15,322 bases of DNA, taken from an uncultured Desulfobacterales bacterium (GTDB lineage: Bacteria; Desulfobacterota; Desulfobacteria; Desulfobacterales; JAFDCJ01). Under the pieces are notes generated by a model, which was not told the DNA's origin, ran no database searches, and was given only the letters and a program-made list of their open reading frames with translations. This document shows positions 5,599 through 12,078 of this stretch, piece by piece. Position numbers and translations under genes: made by a program. The DNA lies in NCBI GenBank assembly GCA_945787595.1, contig CALZJV010000460.1, forward strand, positions 1 through 15,322. The letters are read 5' to 3'. The stretch's first letter is position 1; the number at the start of each line of letters is the position of its first letter.

Positions 5599-7813
5599 AC
5601 ATACGCTTTTATTAACCGTAGCGATCCTGGTCATCATCAGCGGAATACTCATTTCGTTGGTTGTCACCCACCGCTATAGTGTTAGTCTCCTTGAAGGGGC
5701 GGTTGCTCAAGCGGAAAATATCGCTCACAAGTTGGCCCTGGATGCAGCAGACAAGGTATTGATCAACGACCTCGTCTCGCTTCAAAGACTGTTAGAGGAC
5801 CAACTTGCCAGCAATCCGGCTGTAGGCTACCTGTTTGTGGTGAAAGACACCCAGGTACTTACGCACACCTTTCCCGCCAGTGTTCCACTTGAACTGATCC
5901 AGGCGAATTTTTCGAATAACAGCGATATAGGTCATCTTGAAAAGATCATATCCGACGGGGGGGGGCGCTATCTGGATATTGCCTGGCCCATTTTTCATGG
6001 AAAGGCCGGAACCCTTCGCCTCGGATTTTCAGAAAAACCCTACCGGCAGCGGGTAACCCAGCTCTGGGTTCAGATGAGTTTGATCACCCTTGGAATTTTG
6101 GTGATCTCGTTGGCAACAAGCCACCTTTTTATTACCCGGCTGACCCGGCCCTTGTTGACCTTGACCCAGGCCGCCACAAAGATTCATGAAGGCAATCTTG
6201 ACACCGAGATAGCCGTTGAAGGACGAGCTGAGGTTACACAGCTGGCTTCGTCGTTTAAAGGAATGCTGGCTCGGCTCAAGGATTATACGGATAGAATAGA
6301 AAAGGCTAATCAAAAACTGGAAGGAAAAAACCTGGAACTGGATCGTGCGCATCAGCAGCTTAGAACTTCTTTTTCTATTTCACAGGAAATCGGAGCATTA
6401 GCCGAACTTAAGGATGTCTGCAACTACTTAATCTGCAACTACTTAATCAGAACCTTCAAGAATATCGTAGAATGCCAGCACATGGCCATTTTGGTTTTTA
6501 GCAGCCGCAAGAAAGAATTATTCCTTTTTTCGGAAAAAGATTACGAAATTTTGCGAAAAAATGAGTATGAAGCGGCTTGCGCTGCTATTAAGGGATTAGA
6601 GGCTGTCAGTTTCATCCAAAATAATAAACACTCATCAGTACCTTTACCGGACAACATGCAATTTACAAAACGTCTCGCTGCATTACCATTTCATCATCAA
6701 GATGAGCTTTTGGGGGCGATGCTCATCGCCTGCCCCGGCGAATGCCGTTGTGTAACCAAAGAATTGGATGTCCTGGAATTAATACTAAGGCAGACATCGG
6801 GGGTCATCAAAAGGTCGTCGATGCGCCAAGAAGAGAATAATGATCTTCGCACGCGCATTGAGATGAATTCGAAATTCAGCGGGCTTGTGGGCAAAGACCC
6901 GCAAATGCAGGTTATCTATAAACTGATTGAGGATGTCGCTCCAACAGATGCCACCGTTCTGATTCAAGGTGAAAGCGGCACAGGGAAGGAACTGGTGGCC
7001 CGTGCCATTCACCGCAACAGTTTTCGCAAAGACAAGCCGTTTGTTGTGATCAACTGCTCAGCCTATCCCAGCACACTCCTGGAAAGTGAGCTTTTTGGTC
7101 ACGAGAAGGGGGCATTTACAGGAGCCGTACGCCAGCGGCCCGGCCGCTTTGAACAGGGGGACGGCGGCACTGTATTTTTGGACGAGATCGGGGAGATAAA
7201 CGCTTCGGCCCAGATTAAGCTGCTTCGTGTATTACAAAGCCAGCAATTTGAACGTCTTGGGGGTGAACACAAACTGACGGTTGATATTCGGATTCTTGCG
7301 GCCACAAACAAAATTCTCCTTGATGAAGTAAAAAATGGTAGTTTTCGCGAGGATCTCTTTTACCGTCTAAACGTCATTCCGATCAATTTGCCGCCATTAC
7401 GTGAACGTCGCAATGATATTCCCTTATTATCACAATACTTTCTTGAGCGATTTTGTGAAGAGCAAAACAAGAAAATTAAAGCTTTTAGCTCCGAGGCCAT
7501 GCGCATGCTTCTTGACTATTCATGGCCGGGGAATGTCCGTGAGCTCGAAAACACGATTGAACATGCAGTTGTATTAGTTAAAGAAGACATGATTCGTGTA
7601 TCGGATATTCCAAAGGGGCTTCGTGATGGATGCATATCTGCCCCAGCCAAATCAAACAAAACCATTCTGGAAAATGAGAAAGTATTACTGCAGAACACAC
7701 TGGAAGAATGCGGCTGGAATAAAAAAGAAGCAGCCCGCCGTTTGGGCATCAGCCGCAGTGCGCTATACGGCAAACTCAGAAGATATCAAATAGAAAAGCC
7801 CACTGTCCATTAG
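5570..7813 (+). CDS. Membrane-anchored sigma-54-dependent transcriptional activator (HAMP-GAF-like-AAA+-Fis)
   Basis: A 747-residue protein in one chain. TM1 is at about residues 11-33, a periplasmic sensor region at 34-162, TM2 at 165-187, HAMP at about 188-240, a coiled coil at 240-268 and a GAF-like region at about 270-415. The sigma-54 AAA+ domain spans about 437-665: Walker A GESGTGKE (467-474), the sigma-54 contact loop GAFTGA (514-519), Walker B GGTVFLDEIG (532-541), FREDLFYRL (592-600) and SWPGNVRELEN (651-661). A Fis-type helix-turn-helix closes it (about 703-740, KKEAARRLGISRSALYGKLRRY). Such AAA+ domains use ATP to open sigma-54 promoters from upstream sites. Here DNA-binding and sensor parts share one membrane protein instead of a kinase/regulator pair. 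The ATG at 5570 overlaps the lipoprotein gene; ATG 5579 is an alternative. Oddities are a nine-G run and a 15-bp tandem duplication in frame. Confidence 0.92.
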   Translation: MSNMRPKSLKHTLLLTVAILVIISGILISLVVTHRYSVSLLEGAVAQAENIAHKLALDAADKVLINDLVSLQRLLEDQLASNPAVGYLFVVKDTQVLTHTFPASVPLELIQANFSNNSDIGHLEKIISDGGGRYLDIAWPIFHGKAGTLRLGFSEKPYRQRVTQLWVQMSLITLGILVISLATSHLFITRLTRPLLTLTQAATKIHEGNLDTEIAVEGRAEVTQLASSFKGMLARLKDYTDRIEKANQKLEGKNLELDRAHQQLRTSFSISQEIGALAELKDVCNYLICNYLIRTFKNIVECQHMAILVFSSRKKELFLFSEKDYEILRKNEYEAACAAIKGLEAVSFIQNNKHSSVPLPDNMQFTKRLAALPFHHQDELLGAMLIACPGECRCVTKELDVLELILRQTSGVIKRSSMRQEENNDLRTRIEMNSKFSGLVGKDPQMQVIYKLIEDVAPTDATVLIQGESGTGKELVARAIHRNSFRKDKPFVVINCSAYPSTLLESELFGHEKGAFTGAVRQRPGRFEQGDGGTVFLDEIGEINASAQIKLLRVLQSQQFERLGGEHKLTVDIRILAATNKILLDEVKNGSFREDLFYRLNVIPINLPPLRERRNDIPLLSQYFLERFCEEQNKKIKAFSSEAMRMLLDYSWPGNVRELENTIEHAVVLVKEDMIRVSDIPKGLRDGCISAPAKSNKTILENEKVLLQNTLEECGWNKKEAARRLGISRSALYGKLRRYQIEKPTVH
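5957..5965 (+). repeat. Nine-G homopolymer inside the activator gene
   Basis: Nine consecutive G bases encode Gly130-Gly131-Gly132 in the predicted periplasmic sensor region. A gain or loss of one base would truncate the protein ahead of TM2. The tract is of a length that can slip during replication. Confidence 0.9.
6419..6448 (+). repeat. Perfect 15-bp tandem duplication in the activator gene
   Basis: TGCAACTACTTAATC occurs twice back to back (6419-6433 and 6434-6448), in frame, giving CNYLICNYLI at residues 284-293 at the start of the GAF-like region. Perfect identity suggests a recent event. Confidence 0.95.
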
Positions 7814-7999
7814 TTTTCCGAAACCCAGCATCACTCCAACCGATCATTCCTCGAGAATTCTTACCATTCCCGGTTCAGAGACGGCATTTATAGTTACCTA
7901 TTGCCAGAGCTCTGCGAGCAGGGCTGAAAAATCGCCGGATATTCAAGTTGGATGTACCGAAATAATTATTAAATGACTTAGCGTCTCAGAACATCATAA

Positions 8000-8027
8000 A
8001 ACGTACGACGGGAACATCAACGTACGA
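8000..8027. repeat. Direct repeat AACGTACGA, possible operator
   Basis: AACGTACGA is found at 8000-8008 and 8019-8027, a 19-base period (close to two helical turns), each copy holding the palindrome CGTACG. A degenerate TGTACAT follows at 8032-8038. It lies about 300 bases upstream of the sigma-54 promoter. A regulatory role is only a possibility. Confidence 0.35.
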
Positions 8028-8214
8028 ATTTTGTACATCGATAATCCACTTATATCACAGAAGAATTTTGATATGTAAATGTATAATGACTGCATTTCAT
8101 ACAGATTGCTGGTAACTATTATCCATTTTTTGCAATATTTCGACCTTCTCCTTCTAATTTATATTTAGTCGGTTGATTAAGATCCTAATACTATTTCGAC
8201 AATATTAAACTTTA

Positions 8215-8230
8215 ATTTGAAATTTCAAAT
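8215..8230. promoter_or_regulatory. Perfect 16-bp palindrome, candidate activator-binding site
   Basis: ATTTGAAATTTCAAAT reads identically on both strands. Its centre is about 100 bases upstream of the start point predicted from the sigma-54 promoter at 8296-8311, where enhancer sites for sigma-54 activators usually lie. The adjacent membrane-bound activator is the obvious candidate to bind it. It is AT-only apart from two G/C pairs, so chance cannot be excluded. Confidence 0.45.
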
Positions 8231-8295
8231 AGTTGAATAAACATCTACAACACTTCCGATTACTTCAAGATGAGATGTGTTTCAATCATTAAGCA

Positions 8296-8311
8296 TGGCA
8301 TAGCAATTGCA
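8296..8311 (+). promoter_or_regulatory. Sigma-54 (-24/-12) promoter
   Basis: TGGCAT (8296-8301), then a five-base spacer AGCAA, then TTGCA (8307-8311). The GG and GC doublets have the exact spacing of the consensus TGGCAC-N5-TTGCA, with one mismatch in the first box. Transcription would start near 8322, about 63 bases before the ATG at 8385. A sigma-54 activator is encoded immediately upstream (5570-7813), which supports function. Confidence 0.75.
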
Positions 8312-8384
8312 TTTGATTGTGTTGGCCGAATTCCATTTTGAAATCAATTTAAACACCCCCTAATACATAGGGAGCCCGAGTTGG

Positions 8385-8738
8385 ATGGCTATGGAAATAT
8401 TGGTGCTTGATGCCGATGATAAACAGTGTCGTGAGGTGTGCAGCATGCTGGAAGAGTTGGATTATCGAGCAATTCCAATGTATACCTATCAGGATCTTAA
8501 AAAACACATGGAGATCAGTCCTTGCCGGATAATTATTCTGGACTTGGACAATTTACCTGTCGATAAGAAGTTGTTTCGGAAACTCAAAAAAATTAACCCA
8601 TCGGTATCTTTTATGGGGATTTCCGACCGGCCATTTCATCCAGAACTTGAGGAGGTTATGAGCAGTCACATTTATGCATGTCTCAGTAGGCCGGTGGATG
8701 AGGAAGAGCTTTCTTTTTGGATCAAGAGCTTATCTTAA
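8385..8738 (+). CDS. Degenerate response-regulator receiver-like protein
   Basis: A 117-residue stand-alone domain with the receiver layout: strand 1 and the acidic pocket (EILVLDADD, D9/D11/D12), an aspartate-containing strand 3 (RIIILDLDNLP, D53 or D55), a serine after strand 4 (MGIS, S80) and a strand-5 position with Arg-Pro (SRPVDEEEL) in place of the near-invariant Lys-Pro. The distance from D53 to the proline is one residue longer than in CheY. The phosphorylation chemistry may therefore be altered, or the protein may be a pseudo-receiver acting by protein contact. GGAG (8371-8374) is 10 bases before ATG 8385; ATG 8391 is an alternative start. It is the first gene downstream of the sigma-54 promoter and has no output domain. 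Confidence 0.75.
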   Translation: MAMEILVLDADDKQCREVCSMLEELDYRAIPMYTYQDLKKHMEISPCRIIILDLDNLPVDKKLFRKLKKINPSVSFMGISDRPFHPELEEVMSSHIYACLSRPVDEEELSFWIKSLS

Positions 8739-8937
8739 CTAAAAAAAATCTCAACCATTTTCCGTGTTTTCGCCTGCCCTGTTAAACCTTTTTTTCTGTT
8801 TAAGCGGGGTCGTTTCGCGTTTTCGTAATAAATTCATACTGTTTGGTTCTCAGCCAATAGCAAATCGGGTTAGGTTAGGACAATGATAACAACTGATATG
8901 GAGGGATAGATTTTTTAAAGTTGAGAGGTGTAAAGTT

Positions 8938-9525
8938 ATGGGAAAAGAAAAAGCCGTAGTTGATACAAGTGGATATTCATGTCCGATTCCATTGGCAATG
9001 GTATCAAGAAAATTAAAGGGGATTTCAGTTGGGGACACCTTGAAAGTAATTTCTGACGATTCAGAAATCAAAAAGCAAATAAAGTTATGGAATTATGAGA
9101 CGGGCAATCAACTTATCGATTTTAAACAGGACGGTGATAGCTATGTTTTTATAGTACAAAAAGGTTCGGGCTTTAAGGGTGAAACCCTACTGGAAGTTGG
9201 CAAATTCGTTGCCCTAGGGGTAAAACTGCATTTCATCAAAACGCTTTTACAGATAATTCCATTTAAAAAGATAACATATTTGATCAGTTTTGTATCCGTG
9301 TTAGCGGGTTCAAGAGCAAACAAATGGCTCGAGGAGAATAATATTAATGGATACACACTGCTGCCCATTCCTGCCGGTATAACCAAGCATTGCGGTCTGG
9401 TATTCGGATTTACCAAAAAAAATGACGCGGTTAAAATTTTTAAGCTCCTGGAAGAAAAAAGGTTTGCTGTTGAAGACGTTTATTTTGAAGAAAAAGACAA
9501 ATCATACCATATTTTAGAGTTATAA
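8938..9525 (+). CDS. TusA-like and DUF3343 fusion, putative sulfur/selenium carrier protein
   Basis: A 195-residue protein with AGAGG (8924-8928) 9 bases before the ATG. Residues 6-75 form a TusA/SirA-like domain with the catalytic motif SGYSCPIPL (Cys15 in CPxP). Residues about 113-195 match DUF3343: a leading strand, then LLPIPAGITKHCGLVFGF with Cys152-Gly153, the conserved CG of that family. A hydrophobic and basic linker of about 35 residues (82-112) joins them. TusA proteins carry persulfide sulfur on the CPxP cysteine to thiolation or redox enzymes; DUF3343 is annotated as a putative Se/S carrier-like domain. The fusion would place two carrier cysteines in one cytoplasmic protein, perhaps for internal transfer. 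It lies 43 bases upstream of the cytochrome gene, probably in one operon. No obvious promoter of its own was found in 8739-8937. Confidence 0.8.
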   Translation: MGKEKAVVDTSGYSCPIPLAMVSRKLKGISVGDTLKVISDDSEIKKQIKLWNYETGNQLIDFKQDGDSYVFIVQKGSGFKGETLLEVGKFVALGVKLHFIKTLLQIIPFKKITYLISFVSVLAGSRANKWLEENNINGYTLLPIPAGITKHCGLVFGFTKKNDAVKIFKLLEEKRFAVEDVYFEEKDKSYHILEL

Positions 9526-9545
9526 TTTGAAGCTATTCGCACTAA

Positions 9546-9618
9546 AATGGTGGTAGAAGTTTTTTAGCATGAACAAAACCGGAATGGTGGCAGAAGTTTC
9601 TAGCATGAAAGAAACCGG
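9546..9618 (+). repeat. Tandem duplication of the cytochrome translation start region
   Basis: Unit 1 (9546-9582) and unit 2 (9583-9618) share AATGGTGG, AGAAGTTT, TAGCATGAA and AAACCGG with a few substitutions and one fewer base in unit 2. Each unit holds an ATG (9569 and 9605), 36 bases apart and in the same frame, so both starts read into the same protein. Confidence 0.85.
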
Positions 9619-10132
9619 AGGTCAGTGCTGGAGCCGCCTGCTGTTTATACTTTTTTTGATATTTCTGGCAGGTAATTCCTATGCGGATGTCAAACCTCCG
9701 AAAAATCCCAATTCAGCCAAGTCATGTGCCATATGTCATTATCGCTGGATAGATACATTTTTTATTGAAGGCCGGGGCTCGGATTTTGCCGATTATACCT
9801 CGGAAAAAGTCGTTGCTACAACGGAAATGTGTTTTTCCTGTCATGACGGAAGCGTGGCGGACTCCAGAGCCAGGGCTTATAAAACAAGTCAGCACAAAAC
9901 CAACATGCCGCCGCCTGCCGGAATGAAACTACCCGAAGTCTTTCCACTGGATGAACAGGGCAACCTGCAATGCGCAACCTGCCATAGTGCCCATGGAGTC
10001 CCCAGCGGGCCTGATTCCTCAGAAACCATCTTCATGAGAACCTCAAACAAAAATTCGTCCATGTGCCACATGTGCCACAATGGAGATTCCCCGCAATCTG
10101 ATTGCGAGCGGTGCGACAATAGGGGACGATAA
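9569..10132 (+). CDS. Multiheme cytochrome c, N-terminal part (interrupted by frameshift)
   Basis: 187 residues as read. The likely native start is ATG 9605 (residue 13), because the product then begins with a normal signal peptide ending SYA-D near residue 39; ATG 9569 adds 12 residues through a duplicated start region. Four c-type haem sites are visible: CAICH (53), CFSCH (88), CATCH (135) and CHMCH (166). After NGDS (171-174) the frame loses similarity and stops at 10132, while the other frame continues the same cytochrome. Removing one C from the CCCC run at 10089-10092 would join the two as NGDS-RNLIASG. As it stands, this part encodes an exported four-haem module. It could be a sequencing error, a true pseudogene, or rarely a frameshifting site. 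Confidence 0.85.
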   Translation: MNKTGMVAEVSSMKETGGQCWSRLLFILFLIFLAGNSYADVKPPKNPNSAKSCAICHYRWIDTFFIEGRGSDFADYTSEKVVATTEMCFSCHDGSVADSRARAYKTSQHKTNMPPPAGMKLPEVFPLDEQGNLQCATCHSAHGVPSGPDSSETIFMRTSNKNSSMCHMCHNGDSPQSDCERCDNRGR

Positions 10133-12020
10133 AAATCAGATGATCTGTGAAACCTGCCATACAGCCCACGGTTCACCCTATGAAAGCTATTTGATCAAAA
10201 GCGGCAGGGATTCCGGCCTGTGCTTGGCGTGTCACAGCAATAAGGATGTTCTCAGGGACGATGGCCGCAAAAGGCTGGTTCATGCCGTCAATATGGTGCC
10301 GCGAAAAGCCAAGATTCCTGAAACTCTCATTGAAAGGGGAGCACAAGTCGGTTTTAACGGAGAGATTATCTGCCAGAGTTGCCACAAAGTACACAACAGC
10401 AAAATTGAACAGCAACTGCTTTTAATCCAAAAGGATAAAAAATCGACCTTGTGTTTGAACTGTCACTCAGATAAACAATATATCTCAGATACGAAGCACA
10501 ACCTGATTCTTTCGGCACCGGAAGAAAAGAATTTGGAAGGCAACACCGTGGCCCAGGCGGGCGTTTGTTCCGCCTGCCACCTGCCGCATAAGGCGGCAAG
10601 AAAAATTGAGGTAAACTCGCATCTTGCGGAGGGGCTCTGCCTGAGCTGTCATAGTAAAGGAAATGCCGCGGAAAAATCACGGCTTAAAGGTGTTCAGCAC
10701 CCTTTAGGGGTAAATCCTTTAGAAAATATGGTTAAGGAAAAATCAGGACTCCCGCTTTATGATGAATATGGATTTCAGGGCAAGGCTGGTAAAATCATGT
10801 GCACGACCTGCCATGACCCCCATCAATGGCGCACGGATTCAAGCGGGGCAGCTGGTGGAAAAGATTCGAAGGGAGACAGGAAAACATCGTTTTTAAGAAA
10901 GCCGGCACCTGAGATTTGCCGGGATTGCCACTCGAATAAATTTTATATTGCGAACTCCAAACATGACCTTGATAAGGTGGCGCATAATGAAAAAAATATC
11001 TTAAACCAAACACCCTCGGAATCAGGTCTATGTGGCAGTTGCCACCTTGTGCACAACGCACAGAAGGGTTTTCTATGGGCACGGAAACTAGCGCTGAATG
11101 GCGACAATGACGACCACGCTGTTGTCCAGGACCTGTGTATCAACTGCCACAATGACCAAGGGATCGCAAAAAAGAAAGTAATCAAATACAATTCTCATCC
11201 CGTAAATATTTCACCATCTGAAAAGGGAGTTATCACATCTTTGCCCCTTTTTGCGAAAACCGGCAGCATTTCCACAAGCGGCATGCTTGCTTGCCCAACC
11301 TGCCATGATCCGCACCGCTGGGACCCGTTGAAGATATTGGATGAAAATAGTTTTAAAATGGAAGGAACCTCTCAAAATAGCTTCTTAAGGTTGGAAAACT
11401 CACCGGCACCCAAGCTCTGTGAAAACTGTCACCCGGATCAAAGTATGATCGAAAAAACCGACCATGATCTGCGGGTAACAGCGCCCTCTTCCAAAAATAT
11501 TAACGGTCAGACACCGATAGAATCCGGCACCTGCGGAGTCTGTCATCTCGTTCACAACGGTCAAGTCAATATACTGCTCTGGTCGCAGGGATTTGGCACA
11601 GGCAATAATATAATGGAAATGATCTGTAATACCTGCCACACAGAAGATGGTTCGGCAAAAAACAAAATACCACCGGTCTACTTACACCCTAGAGAAAAAT
11701 TGGTTCATAATAAAGAGGAAAACAAAAAAGGCGGCCCCAGTTATTTCCCGCTTTACCACGGTAGATCGGGAAAGCGGGTGCCCATTGGAAATATTTCATG
11801 CCCGTCCTGCCACAATGTCCATCAATGGGACTCGAAAATCCCGATCAAAGGCCAGGGGGTAAATGTTGAAGGCAATGCCACCAATAGTTTTCTAAGATCC
11901 AGCGCTTCTTTTGCAGTGTGCAAAGAGTGCCATGATTCAGATGCCCCCTTAAAGATTAAATATTTCCATGATACCGAAAAACGAAAATTCAAGGGAATCG
12001 GTGACATGTTTTTCCAATGA
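10080..12020 (+). CDS. Multiheme cytochrome c, C-terminal part (16 CXXCH, same gene as 9569-10132)
   Basis: 646 residues as read from ATG 10080, which lies inside the haem-4 region of the upstream part, has no ribosome site and gives no signal peptide. It is thus very unlikely to start independently. There are sixteen CXXCH motifs, at residues 24, 48, 98, 125, 163, 187, 241, 280, 318, 353, 405, 447, 485, 516, 574 and 614. They fall into four repeated modules of four haems (from about residues 24, 163, 318 and 485). Shared landmarks are CxxCHLVHN, an HP or HA histidine segment, CxxCHDPHQW, SFLR and CxxCHxxxxxI...KHDL. With the upstream part the protein would have 20 haems in five modules. Such proteins carry electrons in the periplasm or across the cell surface. 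There are no membrane segments after the signal peptide, no porin partner nearby and no substrate-site clue. Confidence 0.85.
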   Translation: MEIPRNLIASGATIGDDKNQMICETCHTAHGSPYESYLIKSGRDSGLCLACHSNKDVLRDDGRKRLVHAVNMVPRKAKIPETLIERGAQVGFNGEIICQSCHKVHNSKIEQQLLLIQKDKKSTLCLNCHSDKQYISDTKHNLILSAPEEKNLEGNTVAQAGVCSACHLPHKAARKIEVNSHLAEGLCLSCHSKGNAAEKSRLKGVQHPLGVNPLENMVKEKSGLPLYDEYGFQGKAGKIMCTTCHDPHQWRTDSSGAAGGKDSKGDRKTSFLRKPAPEICRDCHSNKFYIANSKHDLDKVAHNEKNILNQTPSESGLCGSCHLVHNAQKGFLWARKLALNGDNDDHAVVQDLCINCHNDQGIAKKKVIKYNSHPVNISPSEKGVITSLPLFAKTGSISTSGMLACPTCHDPHRWDPLKILDENSFKMEGTSQNSFLRLENSPAPKLCENCHPDQSMIEKTDHDLRVTAPSSKNINGQTPIESGTCGVCHLVHNGQVNILLWSQGFGTGNNIMEMICNTCHTEDGSAKNKIPPVYLHPREKLVHNKEENKKGGPSYFPLYHGRSGKRVPIGNISCPSCHNVHQWDSKIPIKGQGVNVEGNATNSFLRSSASFAVCKECHDSDAPLKIKYFHDTEKRKFKGIGDMFFQ

Positions 12021-12078
12021 TGAGTTTAACGCAGGTGTTGTAACAAGGGAAAGAATGAGCGAAGGGGGACTTTTTTAC

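Noticed and set aside
7901..7925. Terminator after the activator gene (CAGAGCTCTG palindrome and AGCTCTG/CAGGGCT hairpin)
   Set aside because: No T tract follows, and it is 90 bases past the stop; probably chance.
8761..8815. Terminator after the pseudo-receiver gene
   Set aside because: The T run lies in the loop (GTTAAAC...GTTTAA) and not after the stem.
10366..11191. Reverse frames under the cytochrome
   Set aside because: Shadows; the forward frame has 16 haem motifs across this stretch.
11968..12078. Long N-terminal extension of the DUF4136 lipoprotein into the cytochrome gene
   Set aside because: It would place 37 polar residues before a clean lipoprotein signal; ATG 12079 has a proper ribosome site.
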